From: Gibbula magus
Taxonomy: Eukaryota > Mollusca > Gastropoda > Trochida > Trochidae
Assembly: GCA_936450465.1 (NCBI GenBank)
Contig: OW388296.1
Location: 50,233,750-50,297,749, forward strand
DNA length: 64,000 bases
Direction of reading: 5' to 3'
Position numbers and translations under genes: made by a program. Position 1 is the stretch's first letter, and each line of letters opens with the position of its first letter. The notes under the pieces are model-generated. The model was not told the origin of the DNA. It made no database searches and saw only the letters and a program-made list of their open reading frames with translations. Below, in pieces: positions 1 through 11,421 of the stretch.

Positions 1-8
1 ATATTTAA

Positions 9-413
9 AGGTGCATCCATTGTGTTTCATAACATTTTATTAGGCTTTAACACTTTCCAACTCACCATATGTGATGTTTACAGTGCAAATAAAGTCAGTC
101 GGCTTGCATATCCATCCCGAATCACCAATTATATCAGAATTACTGTATGACCTATTATACATGATCAAACCAAATTTATCAGTTTGTCTGTTATAAATAA
201 GATTCCAAAATTACATTTGACTCATTGGCGCTACACGCGGTACATTGTTCGGTTTTCGATCGGAAATCACTACTTTTACCGTCATAACGTCAATATACTA
301 AGTCGACTAAGATCAAAATGGCAATTGTCGGCAACAGTTAGTACTTCCCGATAACATAACAGAATTTATAATTTTTAGCATATGTGACCCCAAACAACAC
401 AATGGATGTACCT
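9..413. mobile_element. TTAA-flanked MITE, family 1
   Basis: The ends are inverted repeats: AGGTGCATCCATTGTGTT at the left and its near complement at the right. TTAA lies directly outside each end (5-8 and 414-417). It is about 405 bp with no coding capacity, so a non-autonomous DNA element of a TTAA-targeting type (piggyBac- or Kolobok-like by target site only) is the best reading. Confidence 0.75.
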
Positions 414-436
414 TTAATATCAATGAATTTACTTAC

Positions 437-569
437 TTGGTTTAAAAGGGGGCCACGTGTCTTTGTCAAGTCGTACATCTTCATATTCTACATCGCCCAG
501 TGCAAATAAATAGCGGGCAAGTTCGGCTCTCCCCCTAGCACCGAAATAAATGAGTCTATATTTTGGCAT
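437..569 (-). CDS. Sigma-class glutathione S-transferase, exon 1 (partial gene)
   Basis: Read on the minus strand this exon gives 44 codons starting MPKYRLIYFGARGRAELAR. It matches the start of sigma-class GST / haematopoietic prostaglandin D synthase, including the catalytic Tyr at position 8 and the RGRAE segment. The enzyme family conjugates glutathione to electrophiles, or isomerises prostaglandin H2, in the cytosol. The exon ends one base into a codon before a GTAAGT donor at 436-431. Its length (133 nt) and phase equal those of exon 1 of the second GST at 10506-10638, so the two are paralogues. The other exons must lie left of the window; none was found in 1-436, where a MITE occupies intron 1. 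No frame damage is visible in this exon, so this copy may be the functional one. Confidence 0.88.
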
Positions 570-785
570 TTTCTTCAAGGTAGTTAAGGAAAATTAAGAG
601 TAAGAGGTCGATCCTCCTATGTATAACGCAAGTCGTGCAGGTACTCTGGCAAGGTTGACACTCCGTCCTATCTCATTCAGCTTAACAGTGAGAGAATTCA
701 GGTCATTACTGTTTTCAAACCTGGTCACTCGGCTCTTATTTGCTTCCCTTATCTCTTTGTGAATACTATCTCCATGTTGATGGTA

Positions 786-1284
786 GTAAACTGAGGTACA
801 AAAGAAAGTTTACACCTCAGTTGGTTTTATCATATGTTTGATTTTCAATTACAAATATCTTATGTTTTCGAAGCCGTACTCTAAAATTTAAAAGTGCAGG
901 CGTTTAGGCATCAGCCAAGGAATAATTCTATGTGGTTTTAATTTTTTTGTGAATAAATGAAATAAACTCTTTCAAAATTAATTTGGATAAAACACAACTG
1001 TTCATCGACATATCTGCTAAGTGAAAATCAATAAATTTGCCTCATTCTGCACCCATATACAACATTATAAACATGGTAGGGGCCATGTTGGTGTAAAAAT
1101 GAGTTTATCCTTTCAATGACTCTAACCCTGCATGTTTGAAATAAACGAGTATGATTGTTTGCCGAATCAGTCAACATTGAACATTAAATAATATCCCGGT
1201 TCTATCATATCAATTTGTTTTGTTATTTTTACTGTATGAGTGAAACAATACGGTGTAAAGTTTCTTTTGTAACTCAATTTAGTT
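786..1284. mobile_element. Inverted-repeat element, family A (complete copy)
   Basis: The left end reads AACTGAGGTACAAAAGAAAG and the right end (about 1252-1284) carries its diverged complement ending in ACTCAATTTAGT. The interior (TTCATCGACATAT, then TTTGCCTCATTCTGCAC, then ATGGTAGGGGCCATGTTGG) recurs at 26.1, 30.85 and 63.6 kb. It is about 0.5 kb and has no coding capacity, so it is a MITE. Confidence 0.65.
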
Positions 1285-3026
1285 GTAATACTCACCTAAA
1301 CTGAGTTTAGTTAGTCAGTATATGGATTTAATTCCAATGTCTTTACTTAAATTCAAATGGTATTTTCCAGCCCATCACTATCATATTTTGTGTTCATTTA
1401 TATATAATATGTGTTCTGATATATCAGCACATGCGTAATATTTGTCATAGCGTGAAAGACTATCTTATCAAGATATTCACTCCTGAATGAACATGAAAGT
1501 CATACTTATTCACCATTTATAGCTGAATGATCTGTCTGAGTATATATTAAAATATGATTATTGTTCATATGGTTAAACTAATGTAGTTTATCATTCATAT
1601 GGTCGTACATGCATATGATATCCCGTAAAACATTAAAAATTTAAATAAATTTTAAATAAATACATTATAATATTGTATATATAAGTAGTGTGGTTGTGAT
1701 TAAATATATATAAGAAATTAAAATAATGTATCACATATCAATTGAATATACAATGTAGACTTTGTAATGAGTGATGACTGAATATATGAATTTAAACATG
1801 TATAACTAAGCGCATATGAATACTGTCGAAGGAACAGACTCAACATGTCTTTTCTATATGCACATGTAGGTCTGAATGTTTTAATGTAACATTATCTAGC
1901 GTACTGGAATATCCCACCGTTGTATGTCATTCTACTGATGAAAATGTAGTCAATGCTGTGTATTATAAAGAGCCTTTAATACAGGCTAGATTTTTATTCA
2001 GCAAGTCTAGATAAACTGAATACACTGGAAGTATAAAACATATGTAATCAAAAGGATGAAGGTACAGTAATCATAAAAATTCCATAGACTAAATTTGAGC
2101 CTAATGAAAATGCTGAGTCATCAATCCGCCCCTCCTCATGGCCGTGAATACCCCACGGCGGGTAGATATTAAACTGTACGTGCCGGAATGCACAGCAAGC
2201 GTGAGTCGGCAAGATGTATAAAAAATAAATGACAGGAGTCATCCAGGTAGATAAAATGAGTAATAGATTGCGTTGGCTATCACATGTCTGATAATACATA
2301 CATGTACATAAGAAATTATCTCGAGTAGCTTTTAACAATGTATATTTTACTACCGTAAGCATATTTTTTCACTACCGTAAGCAAATTTGCACCTAGTCAG
2401 GGGCAGGTGAAAATTTTTACTACCGTGAGTAAATATGGTATTTTCACTTTTCTAGTAACAGTTCGTCGTATACATACATAGTGACTTCTCACAGGTTGAG
2501 AAAATATATAAGGGAACTTTAGAAACTCTTAATATTGTTTTTCAAATTCTCAATATATACAGTAGTATTATCTCCTTCTTGCACGCGATGACCTTCGAAA
2601 TCCATCGGGCTATCCGATTTTCATCATATAATAAGGGGACATAGTCAAAACACTGTTGACAGATTTAATTAATGTCATTTATTTAGTTTACATCTAATAA
2701 ATATTAATTGGCATGTTTTAGGAATTCTCTATTCATATATCAAAATAGGTGGAAGCCCATTTGCATCGGCAGACATTATACACATATGAACGCATAGCAA
2801 ATTTACTTTTACTCACGTGTGTATATTACTACCATAAGCAATATTGCATATGTGCAAAGTTCGCCGTATAAACAGGGCTTTAATCACTCTGACTTTTATA
2901 GATACTCACGAACGGCCTTTCCTACAATAAATCCTTAGTTCAGTTTTACAGTTTTTTCATCTATCACATCTCATTATTAATATCTGTAATTTTGAGTTAT
3001 TTAAACGGACTGCAAGACTAATAATC
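1285..3026. other. Non-coding, AT-rich spacer
   Basis: No exon with plausible splice borders and no recognisable protein similarity was found on either strand. The only structure I see is the short repeat cluster at 2348-2430. The 104-codon open frame on the minus strand at 2048-2362 shows no domain and is judged random. Confidence 0.5.
2348..2430. repeat. Short direct repeats of ACTACCGTAAGC
   Basis: Three near-identical 12-mers (ACTACCGTAAGC twice, then ACTACCGTGAGT) start at about 2349, 2371 and 2419. A diverged fourth (ACTACCATAAGC) lies near 2828. Each is followed by an A/T-rich stretch. They could be protein-binding sites or the remains of a satellite; nothing decides between these. 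Confidence 0.4.
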
Positions 3027-3502
3027 ATGCTGTAGCACGATTTTCTGAATTAGATAAAGTGCTCTCAGAAAAATATAAATAAGTGTTAGCAATGGCTAAG
3101 TAATACTCCTGAATCAACAAAAAGAGTTTTAAAACGAACGTCCATTTCCAATCGAGCGGCAACTTTAAGGTGTTTACCGCTCGAAATTGGTTCAAGTGAT
3201 CTGACTTAATGCTCAAGGTAGAGGTTTAAATATGGTAAAATAATGGAATGGTAAACTATCTTGCTGTCTGAACTCTGAAATTCGCATGAGACCTACCAAT
3301 CTACCTCTCACACTGAAGAGTTCTACACCACTGTCGCTTTATACGTCGCACCATTTTCTTCCAATAGGGACCTATGGATACGGCTAATTGGGTCGTGTAA
3401 TGAGATATTGTACCAATTGGAATAACAATATATTGTATACACTTTAATAATAATTATCAAATTTGAGAAATCATAATATGCAAAAAACGTGCTAGAGCAC
3501 CT
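3027..3502. mobile_element. MITE, family B (TGCTGTAGCACG termini)
   Basis: The left end reads TGCTGTAGCACG and the right end CGTGCTAGAGCACCT followed by TTAA at 3503-3506. The interior (CTACCTCTCACACTGAAGA, then a segment ending in TTTAAATATGG) recurs at 10.93-11.42 kb and, more diverged, at 3.66-3.83 and 61.38-61.5 kb. The left target site is decayed. Confidence 0.65.
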
Positions 3503-3659
3503 TTAATTCATTAACGTCAATTCAAGTTTAGCGATTTAATGAAAGCACGTCTCCTTGAGTTGCATACATGTCAAGTAACAGAATAATTTTCTGTCACTTC
3601 ATAGTGTGGACGTTATACATTGTATTGTGAAAAGTGAATAAAGAAGTCATCCAAAAATT

Positions 3660-3830
3660 GGCTATACCAAATTTCCCATCGAGCAGCCATTATATTGTGT
3701 TCGGGTAGTTCAAGGGGTCTGAGTGATATAGCGATAACTTAACATTCAGACTAGAGTTTTAAGTATGGTACAATGCTGGAATAGTCAACCGTTGCCCTTG
3801 TCTACATTTAACAAAGATATTCTAACTAAA
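3660..3830. repeat. Fragment of MITE family B
   Basis: The stretch from AATTTCCCATCGAGCAG to the TGGAATAGTCAACC segment is a diverged piece of the interior of the family B element at 10.93 kb. No termini remain. Confidence 0.55.
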
Positions 3831-3837
3831 AAGTTAA

Positions 3838-3975
3838 CAAGTCACCATTAAATTCATTCAAACTTTTGCAGATATGTGTTATTGTATAATGTCATAATCA
3901 AATGCATCTTATATATTGAATTAAACGAAACCCACTAACGGTTTGTACTTTCTTTTGTACTTCAGTTTAGTTGAA
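3838..3975. repeat. Right-end fragment of family A element
   Basis: The CACCATTAA, then ATAATCAAATGCATCTTA, then ACTTTCTTTTGTACTTCAG series matches the last 140 bp of the complete copy at 63.4-63.93 kb. Confidence 0.6.
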
Positions 3976-5338
3976 GTTAAATGCTGAGAGTGTTTGTTCC
4001 CCAAATACGTGTTCTGAATGTAGTTTACCCACAGTTGAGCGACAGGGTAGACCTAGAATTAGGTCAGTGTATATACGGGGGTACGACTCGACGCCTTCAG
4101 TATGTGTAAACACCGGGTATATCCGTTTACTTCATTCAGGAATGTGTGTCAATGTGTGCTTATAGATCAAACGTACTACTCATCGTGACGCCGATATACA
4201 ACCCACTGAGGAAATTTCCTCTCAATTAATTCTCCACCCGAAACTGAATGGAAAAAACCAGAGGCCATTTAAGCTGTTAAAACGAAATGACGACCGGGGT
4301 AGTTTTGGAGAACCGGAGGGATATTTTCGATTGTACACTCATAAATTAAAAAAAAAACATTTGAAGCAAACTGTTTAATATATTGTGAATTTATCAATAT
4401 TGATAGATGGACATATGATGAAATATCACCTTGCATTTAATTACGGCCAAATTTGCCTTGGTTGCACAATCTTTTTAAATGTGAAAGATTGTTGTTTATG
4501 TAGGCAAGCATGTGTGTCCCAAATGCGAAATCAACTCTTATGGAAGCCCTTTGATTTGGTTTAAAGGACTGTTGTATACTTATTTAGATATAGTTTCATT
4601 GTTTCTTAAGACGCGTTAAATTGTTTGATATTTCAGTAATTATTTTCATTAGCAACTGTTTACATATCATTACTTTCATCATAGGAAACAGGCGACGTCA
4701 GAACCCTAATTGAATGCAATATAACTATTTCATCTTTTTGATAAAGAGTATTGGTTTCACAGCTGAAATGCTGAAACTATTATATTGATGATACAAGTGT
4801 GCAAACTCATAGTGTATGTTACCTACGGGCATGTATACTTTTAGAAGCTTATAACCCGATACTTTATTCGCATAATCAAAGAATATAGTATTTGTTAATG
4901 TAATGAAAACAATTCATTAAAGATATAATTAAGTTAAGTATATACACAAAGCCCCTTAGTATAAATATCGCCCTAAGTTTATAGTTATATACTTGAATTA
5001 CGGTCACCTTGAAGACTAAGATAGATAGCTATTTGCAAGGGAACCCAGATTTTAACATTATACTTATCTCCCACCTATAAACACTAACAACATTCTAATA
5101 GATATGTTATTTCATTGTAAGCATGAATGTATCAACTAGAGCAGAACTGTGAACTACAATAACCATTCATGTATATAAGTATCACATACGCTACCTTCCC
5201 CTATTGTACGGGGGGAATTGACTGTAAGACTGAATGGGTTTTTGTCAGGGAGACTTTACTACTTGAACTGTGGCCCTCATCCTTATAAACCGCGTTCAGT
5301 GTGTTCAGTTTTGAATGAGCAAAGTTGAGTCAGTTTAA
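3976..5338. other. Non-coding stretch without recognised features
   Basis: I see no exon, RNA gene or clear repeat here. The 64-codon frame at 3971-4165 has no signal or domain and overlaps the end of a repeat fragment. Confidence 0.4.
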
Positions 5339-5681
5339 AGGGGCAGTAGCAGGTTTTTTGCAAATTTTATTTTTTCAAATTTCCCATTTATAATGATAGT
5401 TTATGTCATTTATATTTACTTCAGAGGGTAAAACATCTTTTTACACAAACGAATTATCCGTAGTGCTAATAACAGTGTTGCGTATAAAGCAATTTTTTTT
5501 TATTGTGAACACATTTTATCATTTCGAATGTCCAAAACGTTTCCCTTGGATTTACGGAAACATGTAAACACATGTTTTAACTTGATTTTCCGAAGAGAGA
5601 AGGGTGTTTTACTATTGGTGAAATTATTTTTCAAATACATTTCATCAACTTATTTCAGCGAAAAAACGTGCTACTGCCCCT
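5339..5681. mobile_element. TTAA-flanked MITE, family C
   Basis: Perfect TTAA lies on both sides (5335-5338 and 5682-5685). The termini are AGGGGCAGTAGCAGG and, inverted, CGTGCTACTGCCCCT, with 13 bp matching exactly. The body is 343 bp and non-coding. A half copy, in the opposite orientation, lies at 62641-62746. Confidence 0.85.
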
Positions 5682-6030
5682 TTAACATGTAGTATGGGCA
5701 AATCAAAAATCGATTCAGTGCTCAGCTAAAAAGGTGGTAGTGTGTACACGAAGGGTTGCACATTTCAGTACATGACGGTGAGAAAAATACAAATCACGAG
5801 GGGTTTCCATCGAGAGAATACTCGCTGCCCAAGTACAGGAGCTTTCTTTCGATGGAAAGTCCGACGTTGAGGTTTTATTCCGTCTTATACACCGACAAAC
5901 ACCACAGATATTCATTTTAACTCTTTTGGCCTCAAAAGGCCGATGAACTTATGACATGACATATGACATGCGTCCAGCGTTCGTCCGTAAACGTTTCACT
6001 GTAAGACTTCTTCTCAAGACCCACTGAATC

Positions 6031-6273
6031 TTGAGAGCTAAAATCTCGTGTCCAGACTCCTTGACCAATGAAGATTATAAATTGTAGATTTGACGACCTG
6101 TCGTTCCAAATAAGGATCACAGTGGTCACGACCTAAAAACTTATTTCTATCTTCTTATCCTGTTTGAAAAGCCCTAGAAAGCTGAAATCGTGTGTACATA
6201 CCTCGTGGCCAATGTGATTATAAATGGTAGATTTGGTGACTCTGTGACTCCAAATAAGGGCCATAGGGGTCAC
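6031..6273. repeat. Imperfect tandem duplication (two ~95-bp blocks)
   Basis: The block containing GACCAATGAAGATTATAAAT, then GTAGATTTGACGACCTGTCG, then CCAAATAAGGATCAC at 6031-6133 is repeated with changes at 6181-6273. A third diverged piece is at about 58381-58445. It is a dispersed non-coding repeat. Confidence 0.5.
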
Positions 6274-6558
6274 AATTAAAAAGAACATTGTTCATCGTCC
6301 TCCCAGTACGAAAAGTACCACAAATGTGCTAGCCCTCTGAAAACGTCTTTTAGAAACTTTTCATTTTGAACCTTACATGTATGTTGGGTTTAAAGGTAAC
6401 TTTTTAATGCACGATAAGCCACAATGTCACCGGTTATAATTTTACAAATGGCTTGCATAACCTTCTTCCTAAATCACAAGAGTCGTCCGTAAAATATCAC
6501 TTTAATCATTTAAGTCGTAGGTTTATAAAGTCTTACTTAGTCAACCTCATTCACCTTA

Positions 6559-6640
6559 GCCGCTGTGGTACATTGGTATGACCAGTGGACTCATATCCAG
6601 GAGTCTGAAGGTGTCTGGTTCGAAACGGTCCTTCGGCAAA
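6559..6640 (+). repeat. tRNA-derived (SINE-like) segment
   Basis: A box A-like stretch (CTGTGGTACATTGG) and a box B-like stretch (TGGTTCGAAAC at 6616-6626) stand at tRNA-like spacing. The anticodon stem is poor and no acceptor stem closes, so this is a decayed tRNA-derived repeat rather than a tRNA gene. Confidence 0.4.
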
Positions 6641-7160
6641 ACATTTGTAGATTGGTACAAAATGTACTTGAAGTTGGAGTTTTTTTCGAAAGAGTAAGTC
6701 ATTACACATACTTTTATCTAGAAGTAAAGATATCGGGGGTACATGCAAATATAGATATCTGAAGAGGGACATTATAATATAATATTTCTGCTGTGAGGGC
6801 CTTGTAAACGTTAATAAGACCCTCACATCAGGGTATTACCTGTGCTTACAAAGCTCTCTCATATAAAGTGGAAATGTTCCACGGGGATAAAAACTGAATT
6901 GAAAGGATGTTAACACATCCGTTAGTTATAAATTCAGTAAATAAGATATCACTCTAATTCTTATAAAATCAACCATCTACAAAATACAATGTACTGATGG
7001 AATTATTTAACAACCAATATTTATTAAAAACTTCAAAATACATTTATATTAGAATATTACATACGAAATAATAGCGGAAAAAATATCCTTGAAGAGCAAA
7101 ATGTTTCCCTAAATATCATTTATATTAGGATAGGATTTATTTATCAAGGTGAAAGTTTTC

Positions 7161-7314
7161 TCAATTTTCTGTCTGAGGTCGACTCTTCAACCAGTTGCTG
7201 ACTCCAGGGTTTGATCGAACCTTGTCCATGTTCGCCTTCAACCTGGGAGCCACCAGGCCGCTTCTCCACGGTCTTGTCCAGCGTGTCGAACACTATGATG
7301 TCAGCGACCGACAT
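7161..7314 (-). pseudogene. Sigma GST paralogue, exon 5 (frameshifted C-terminus)
   Basis: After a TTTCAG acceptor the exon opens in frame with exon 4 as MSVADIIVFDTLDK, the conserved ADL-type helix of GSTs. The family C-terminus then continues in another frame, from LVAPRLKANMDKV through NWLKSRPQTEN to a stop at 7161-7163, closely like the VANWIKRRPQT end of HPGDS. The switch lies at about 7256-7262 and amounts to one extra base: the exon is 154 nt where 153 would keep frame. Read straight, the exon ends at 7144 in an unrelated tail. A true mutation or a sequencing error are both possible. Together with the second shift in exon 2, a pseudogene is favoured. Confidence 0.85.
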
Positions 7315-8325
7315 CTGAAAGTAGATTCATAAGGACATGTGGTGATATGAAAATGGATAACTTATGTAAGGCATTTAAATTATGAAATTTGTTTGTAAAA
7401 AATGTTTTGCCGCGACCTTTTATTGTCGCGTCACATTTCGGACTCGACTGACTTTCCAAAGATAAACCGGAGACCATTATATACGTACTCCATCAAATCA
7501 AGTGATTTTATTTGGATATTGGCCATAGCGTGTATATAACTATATACACATTTATACGCATAGATTTACCATGCGAGTGTTTGTTCAGTTTGAGTATAAT
7601 GTAGATATTATGATATAATACATGATGAATACACCCTGTGAGTTGAGAAGGAAAAAAAGTTACCAAGTTGTTCCAAACACCGGGATATTAATGTATGTGC
7701 GCTTTGAGCATGCCCCTTTGTGACATGAGTATAGCGCGGTATAAATATTCTCATTATTATTACTATCATACTTTAGTGTAAAACAAAAACAGTAACCTTT
7801 GTATAAGCATGGTATAATTATTTACAAACGTTTCTCAAAAATGTTTCGTTATGGGTAATTAATAACGATTTCAATTTATGATAATCTGGCTTAGATTAAT
7901 GTTGTTAAATGAAGAGTGGGGAGCACATAACATAGAGACCCTAGCTTGATATAATGATAACCATTAATGGCATAAAGATTAAGAATATATAAACTTGGAA
8001 GAATGATACACAAGAACACCTCTCAAAAATGAATTCGAGTTATTAAGGGAGACATGTGGTTACATGTAGAAAAATGACCATATGAAAATATATATTTAAA
8101 GAAAGAAAGTTAAAACACATAGTGGAATGACGACGCATAATACAGCGAAGATATGGACGAAAACGGGCGAGGAAAAGTACAAATAATTGACTGAAAATTT
8201 CAGTTCGCCATGGATGATTTGAAATGAGAGACAGCGAAAACATTTCATTACTGTTTACATGATTTGAACAAAGGGTTAACAAACAGATACAAGTCCAAAT
8301 TAATTTTGCAAATATACAGTTTTAC

Positions 8326-8427
8326 CTTTTTGCGGAAGAATCCAGAATCAGATGTGCCAAGAAACTTCTCAAATATCTTCACAAATTTTGGTATTTCCTC
8401 TTCGTCTAGTTGTTTCTTTATTTCGGC
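8326..8427 (-). pseudogene. Sigma GST paralogue, exon 4
   Basis: This exon is 102 nt (34 codons, phase 0 at both ends) with AG acceptor at 8428-8429 and GTAAAA donor at 8325. It encodes AEIKKQLDEEEIPKFVKIFE and ends SGFFRKK. That is the C-terminal-domain helix which in sigma GSTs precedes the GGFFVG-type segment. The exon itself is undamaged. Confidence 0.85.
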
Positions 8428-8781
8428 CTGTAAGATACATAGATATATAATGCGTTCAACGCCCGGTCAATACCACTGTATCAAAAAGCATTAAACCAAG
8501 CAGGACAGTAATCTTTCACAAATGACATGCCTAATACTTGTTAAAATCGGCCTTCATTCAATGTTTCATACATGTATGTATGGACAAAGTTATTATCACC
8601 GATAGTTTGATGTTCTTTCTCAATGCAGTATATACTATCTAATGCAGGAAACACGAGGAAGTACATATATACCATATAATCATACATTCAATTGACAATT
8701 ATCTTAATACATGTATGTTCATATAATGTATTATTTATATATTTTCTAAATCACTTTACATTTATCAGTTTGGTTCATCAC

Positions 8782-8897
8782 CTTTTTTGTTTCATCCTTC
8801 TCGAAGAAAGTTTTGCTCAGTTTTCTCTTCAGATCAGAAGATGTGGCAATAATCTCGTTGATTACCAGACATTCCATTGGTGACCCGCCGTGTAAAC
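8782..8897 (-). pseudogene. Sigma GST paralogue, exon 3
   Basis: The exon is 116 nt, entering with two bases of a Gly codon and leaving in phase 0 (GTGATG donor at 8781). It encodes LHGGSPMECLVINEIIATSS and ends FFEKDETKK. This is the start of the all-helical GST domain after the FG-L-G linker. It is intact on its own. Confidence 0.85.
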
Positions 8898-9729
8898 CTG
8901 TGTGAAGTTATGGACATTCATGTATGTAACTACCATAGAGGTACACACGTCACCGATGCGGTGAAGGAATAAAATAAATAAACATTTTAATTTTTTGTTT
9001 CAAAATTCAAAACTTGAAGGTCTAAAAGAGCAATTATTCAAATCCATGCGATTTTTATATTTCATTTGTTTCCGGTATTACTATTAGTGCAGATAAGTAT
9101 AATTTAATTTCAACACTTGTAAGACATATAACTTTAACAGAACATTTTGGATTTAAAAGAAAAGAAAAATATTCGTAAGATCTAGGAAAACATTGACGGT
9201 TGAAAGAAAATATTCAGACAAAATGAATAAATTTAGGCCTGGAAACAATTATAATTTATATAATCTACTTGCGTAACTTAAACTGGTTTAGGCTCACCTC
9301 TACAACGCTTGGTAGAGAACTTGATTAATAAACAAGAAACCGTGTCATACGACTTTCGGATATAGTTTTTTCTTTATTACCCATTTTATTCGTAGTTAAC
9401 ACATCTCCATAAAAACCATTGTCTGCAAACTTTAGAAACATCACGTTTAAGTGTTTCTGACTGTTCAACGATGAAAAACGGCACCTTTCTATGCAAGCTT
9501 GATATGTGCAATTGTGCACATATGCTTCATATGACACATCTTTGAATCATATTATTGGTCATTTAAAGGCCTCATTAAAAAGCAGACTGGCTTTTCTCGA
9601 AACGTTGGTCGTCCTACTAGCTTCTTAAGGCCACCGTTGACATATAGGCTACGGCCAAAGTCATATGCATTCATTGCGCAACTGACGTTACGAGAATACA
9701 TTTAAGGTTGTTTACTATGAAAAGATTAC

Positions 9730-9821
9730 CGAAAGCCTCAGCCAGGTAGACAGCAATAGGTATACTCTGGAGAACATCTGACCGTCCACCACAAGAACAG
9801 GCAGCTGACCACATGGTGTCT
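9730..9821 (-). pseudogene. Sigma GST paralogue, exon 2 (frameshifted)
   Basis: The first part reads TPCGQLPVLVVDGQ, the cis-Pro strand of the glutathione-binding domain. One base is then missing near 9776-9777 and the conserved VLQSIPIAVYLAEAF follows in another frame. The QS residues bind glutathione in the family (QS-x-A-I; here x-P-I). The exon is 92 nt where 93 is needed to keep phase 1 at both ends. Splice sites (CCAG acceptor, GTAAT donor) are present. With the shift the reading frame closes early, so this gene should not make a full enzyme. Confidence 0.83.
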
Positions 9822-10505
9822 CTGGAACATGTTTTCAAGAACAACATTTAGGATGTAAAACTCAGTACAGTTGAGATATAGGGAACATCATGTCACATAG
9901 AAAAGAGTCTGTATTTCATTTAAATACAGTGAACACTGCCTAAGTAAAACAGCTTAACTAAAATGACCGGATTATTAGTATACACGTTTCTTTGGTCCTT
10001 CATTCATTATCACAATTTGAGTCCGGGTAAGTAAAACAAGGGTACTTACAGCTCGCACACTGGCAACGTATGCTCTATTGTTAATAATTTTAAGTAGCCT
10101 ACTAGGAATTCAGTAAGTATACCAAATAACAATGTACAAGGGAACTATAATATGATAAGCGAAGTGTAATACAATAAATTTGACTGCAGGTTTTAGCAGT
10201 TTGGATAAGTAAAATACCTGAAACTGAACAATTTTGACGAGTCCATTGCAAAATTACTTATCAGGTTTCCACTGTATTTACATGCACATCCGTATTGACT
10301 TTTCACAGCGCCATTTAGATTTCCAATTGATGTATATGCCATATGATATATTCTATATGCTATTTGTTATACGATATATGCTATATCTTATATCAAGCTT
10401 TTTATAACACCCTATTTCAGTATTCCTTCAAGTTTGTTGGCTATTGAAGAATAAATGATATAAACAGATCTATCTATGTGAAAAACTTAGCTTGTTTTCA
10501 CTCAC

Positions 10506-10638
10506 CTTGTTTCACTGCAGGCCAGGTGTCTTTATTATACCTTTTATCTTCATACTTCACACCTGCAGCAGCGAACTGCAGTCTTGCTATCTCAGCCTGT
10601 CCACGGGCCTCAAAATACATCAGCTTGTAGTCAGGCAT
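10506..10638 (-). pseudogene. Sigma GST paralogue, exon 1
   Basis: Forty-four codons from an ATG at 10638: [20 protein letters not shown], then a segment ending in DTWPAVKQ. Catalytic Tyr8 is present. The length (133 nt) and phase match the GST start exon at 437-569. A GTGAG donor follows. This start exon is intact; the gene is called a pseudogene because exons 2 and 5 each carry a frameshift. The order of exons and intron phases is otherwise that of a normal five-exon sigma GST of about 200 residues. Confidence 0.87.
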
Positions 10639-10927
10639 TTTAACTTGTTAAACTTTGTTCTAAGAGCGATGTCACACTGAACAACCCTGACTGATCCCGT
10701 AGTCGAATAATTTAACTGGGGTCTTCTAATCAGGACACCTATGTAAATATAACCTACATGAATTATACCAGGTCATGTTGTGGAAAGGAAACTTGGCCTA
10801 GATGTAAGAATTGGTGATAATGGAATTTGTTTTTGCTGTCACGTTGGAATATTCGAAACGTTTAATAAAAATTAAACTTTGGTAGATGATGGAGGGTTTT
10901 GACAGTTGACAAGTATGCATAACTCAG

Positions 10928-11421
10928 AGGTGCTGTAGCACGCCGTTCTCAATGAAATAAAGTGCAAAAAGGTAAATGAGTGTTCCCAAAGGCAAAATAA
11001 TACTTTTCAATCAATAAAAAACAGTACTAAAACGTGTACATGGTGCGGTTGAGCCATTCGAGCCAATTTCCCATCGGGCGGTCATATAAAGGCCGCTCAA
11101 AGGTAGTTCAATTGATCTTACTGATGTAGCGAAACCTTAACACTCAGAATCGGCTTTTAAATATGGAACAATGGTGGAATGGTCAATCACTTTGCTCTCT
11201 GAACACTCCAAATCGCACGAGATCTACAAATCTACCTCTCACACTGAAGATGTTCACAAAATTGTCAACTTATACGTCATCCATGTTTCTTTCTATACGG
11301 AAAACCGTTTTCTATGGATACTGTTTAGATGTTTTACCTAGTTACGTAATAATAAGTTTGAAAATTATAAATAACAAATTTGAGAAAAAATAATATACAA
11401 AGAGACGTGCTGCAGAGCATT
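10928..11421. mobile_element. MITE, family B (second copy)
   Basis: The left end AGGTGCTGTAGCACG and right end CGTGCTGCAGAGCA are imperfect inverted repeats. The interior matches the copy at 3.03-3.50 kb. The overlapping 76- and 68-codon frames are internal to the element. Confidence 0.65.

Noticed and set aside
6559..6640. A functional tRNA gene
   Set aside because: Box A and B-like stretches are present, but the anticodon stem is poor and no acceptor stem forms.
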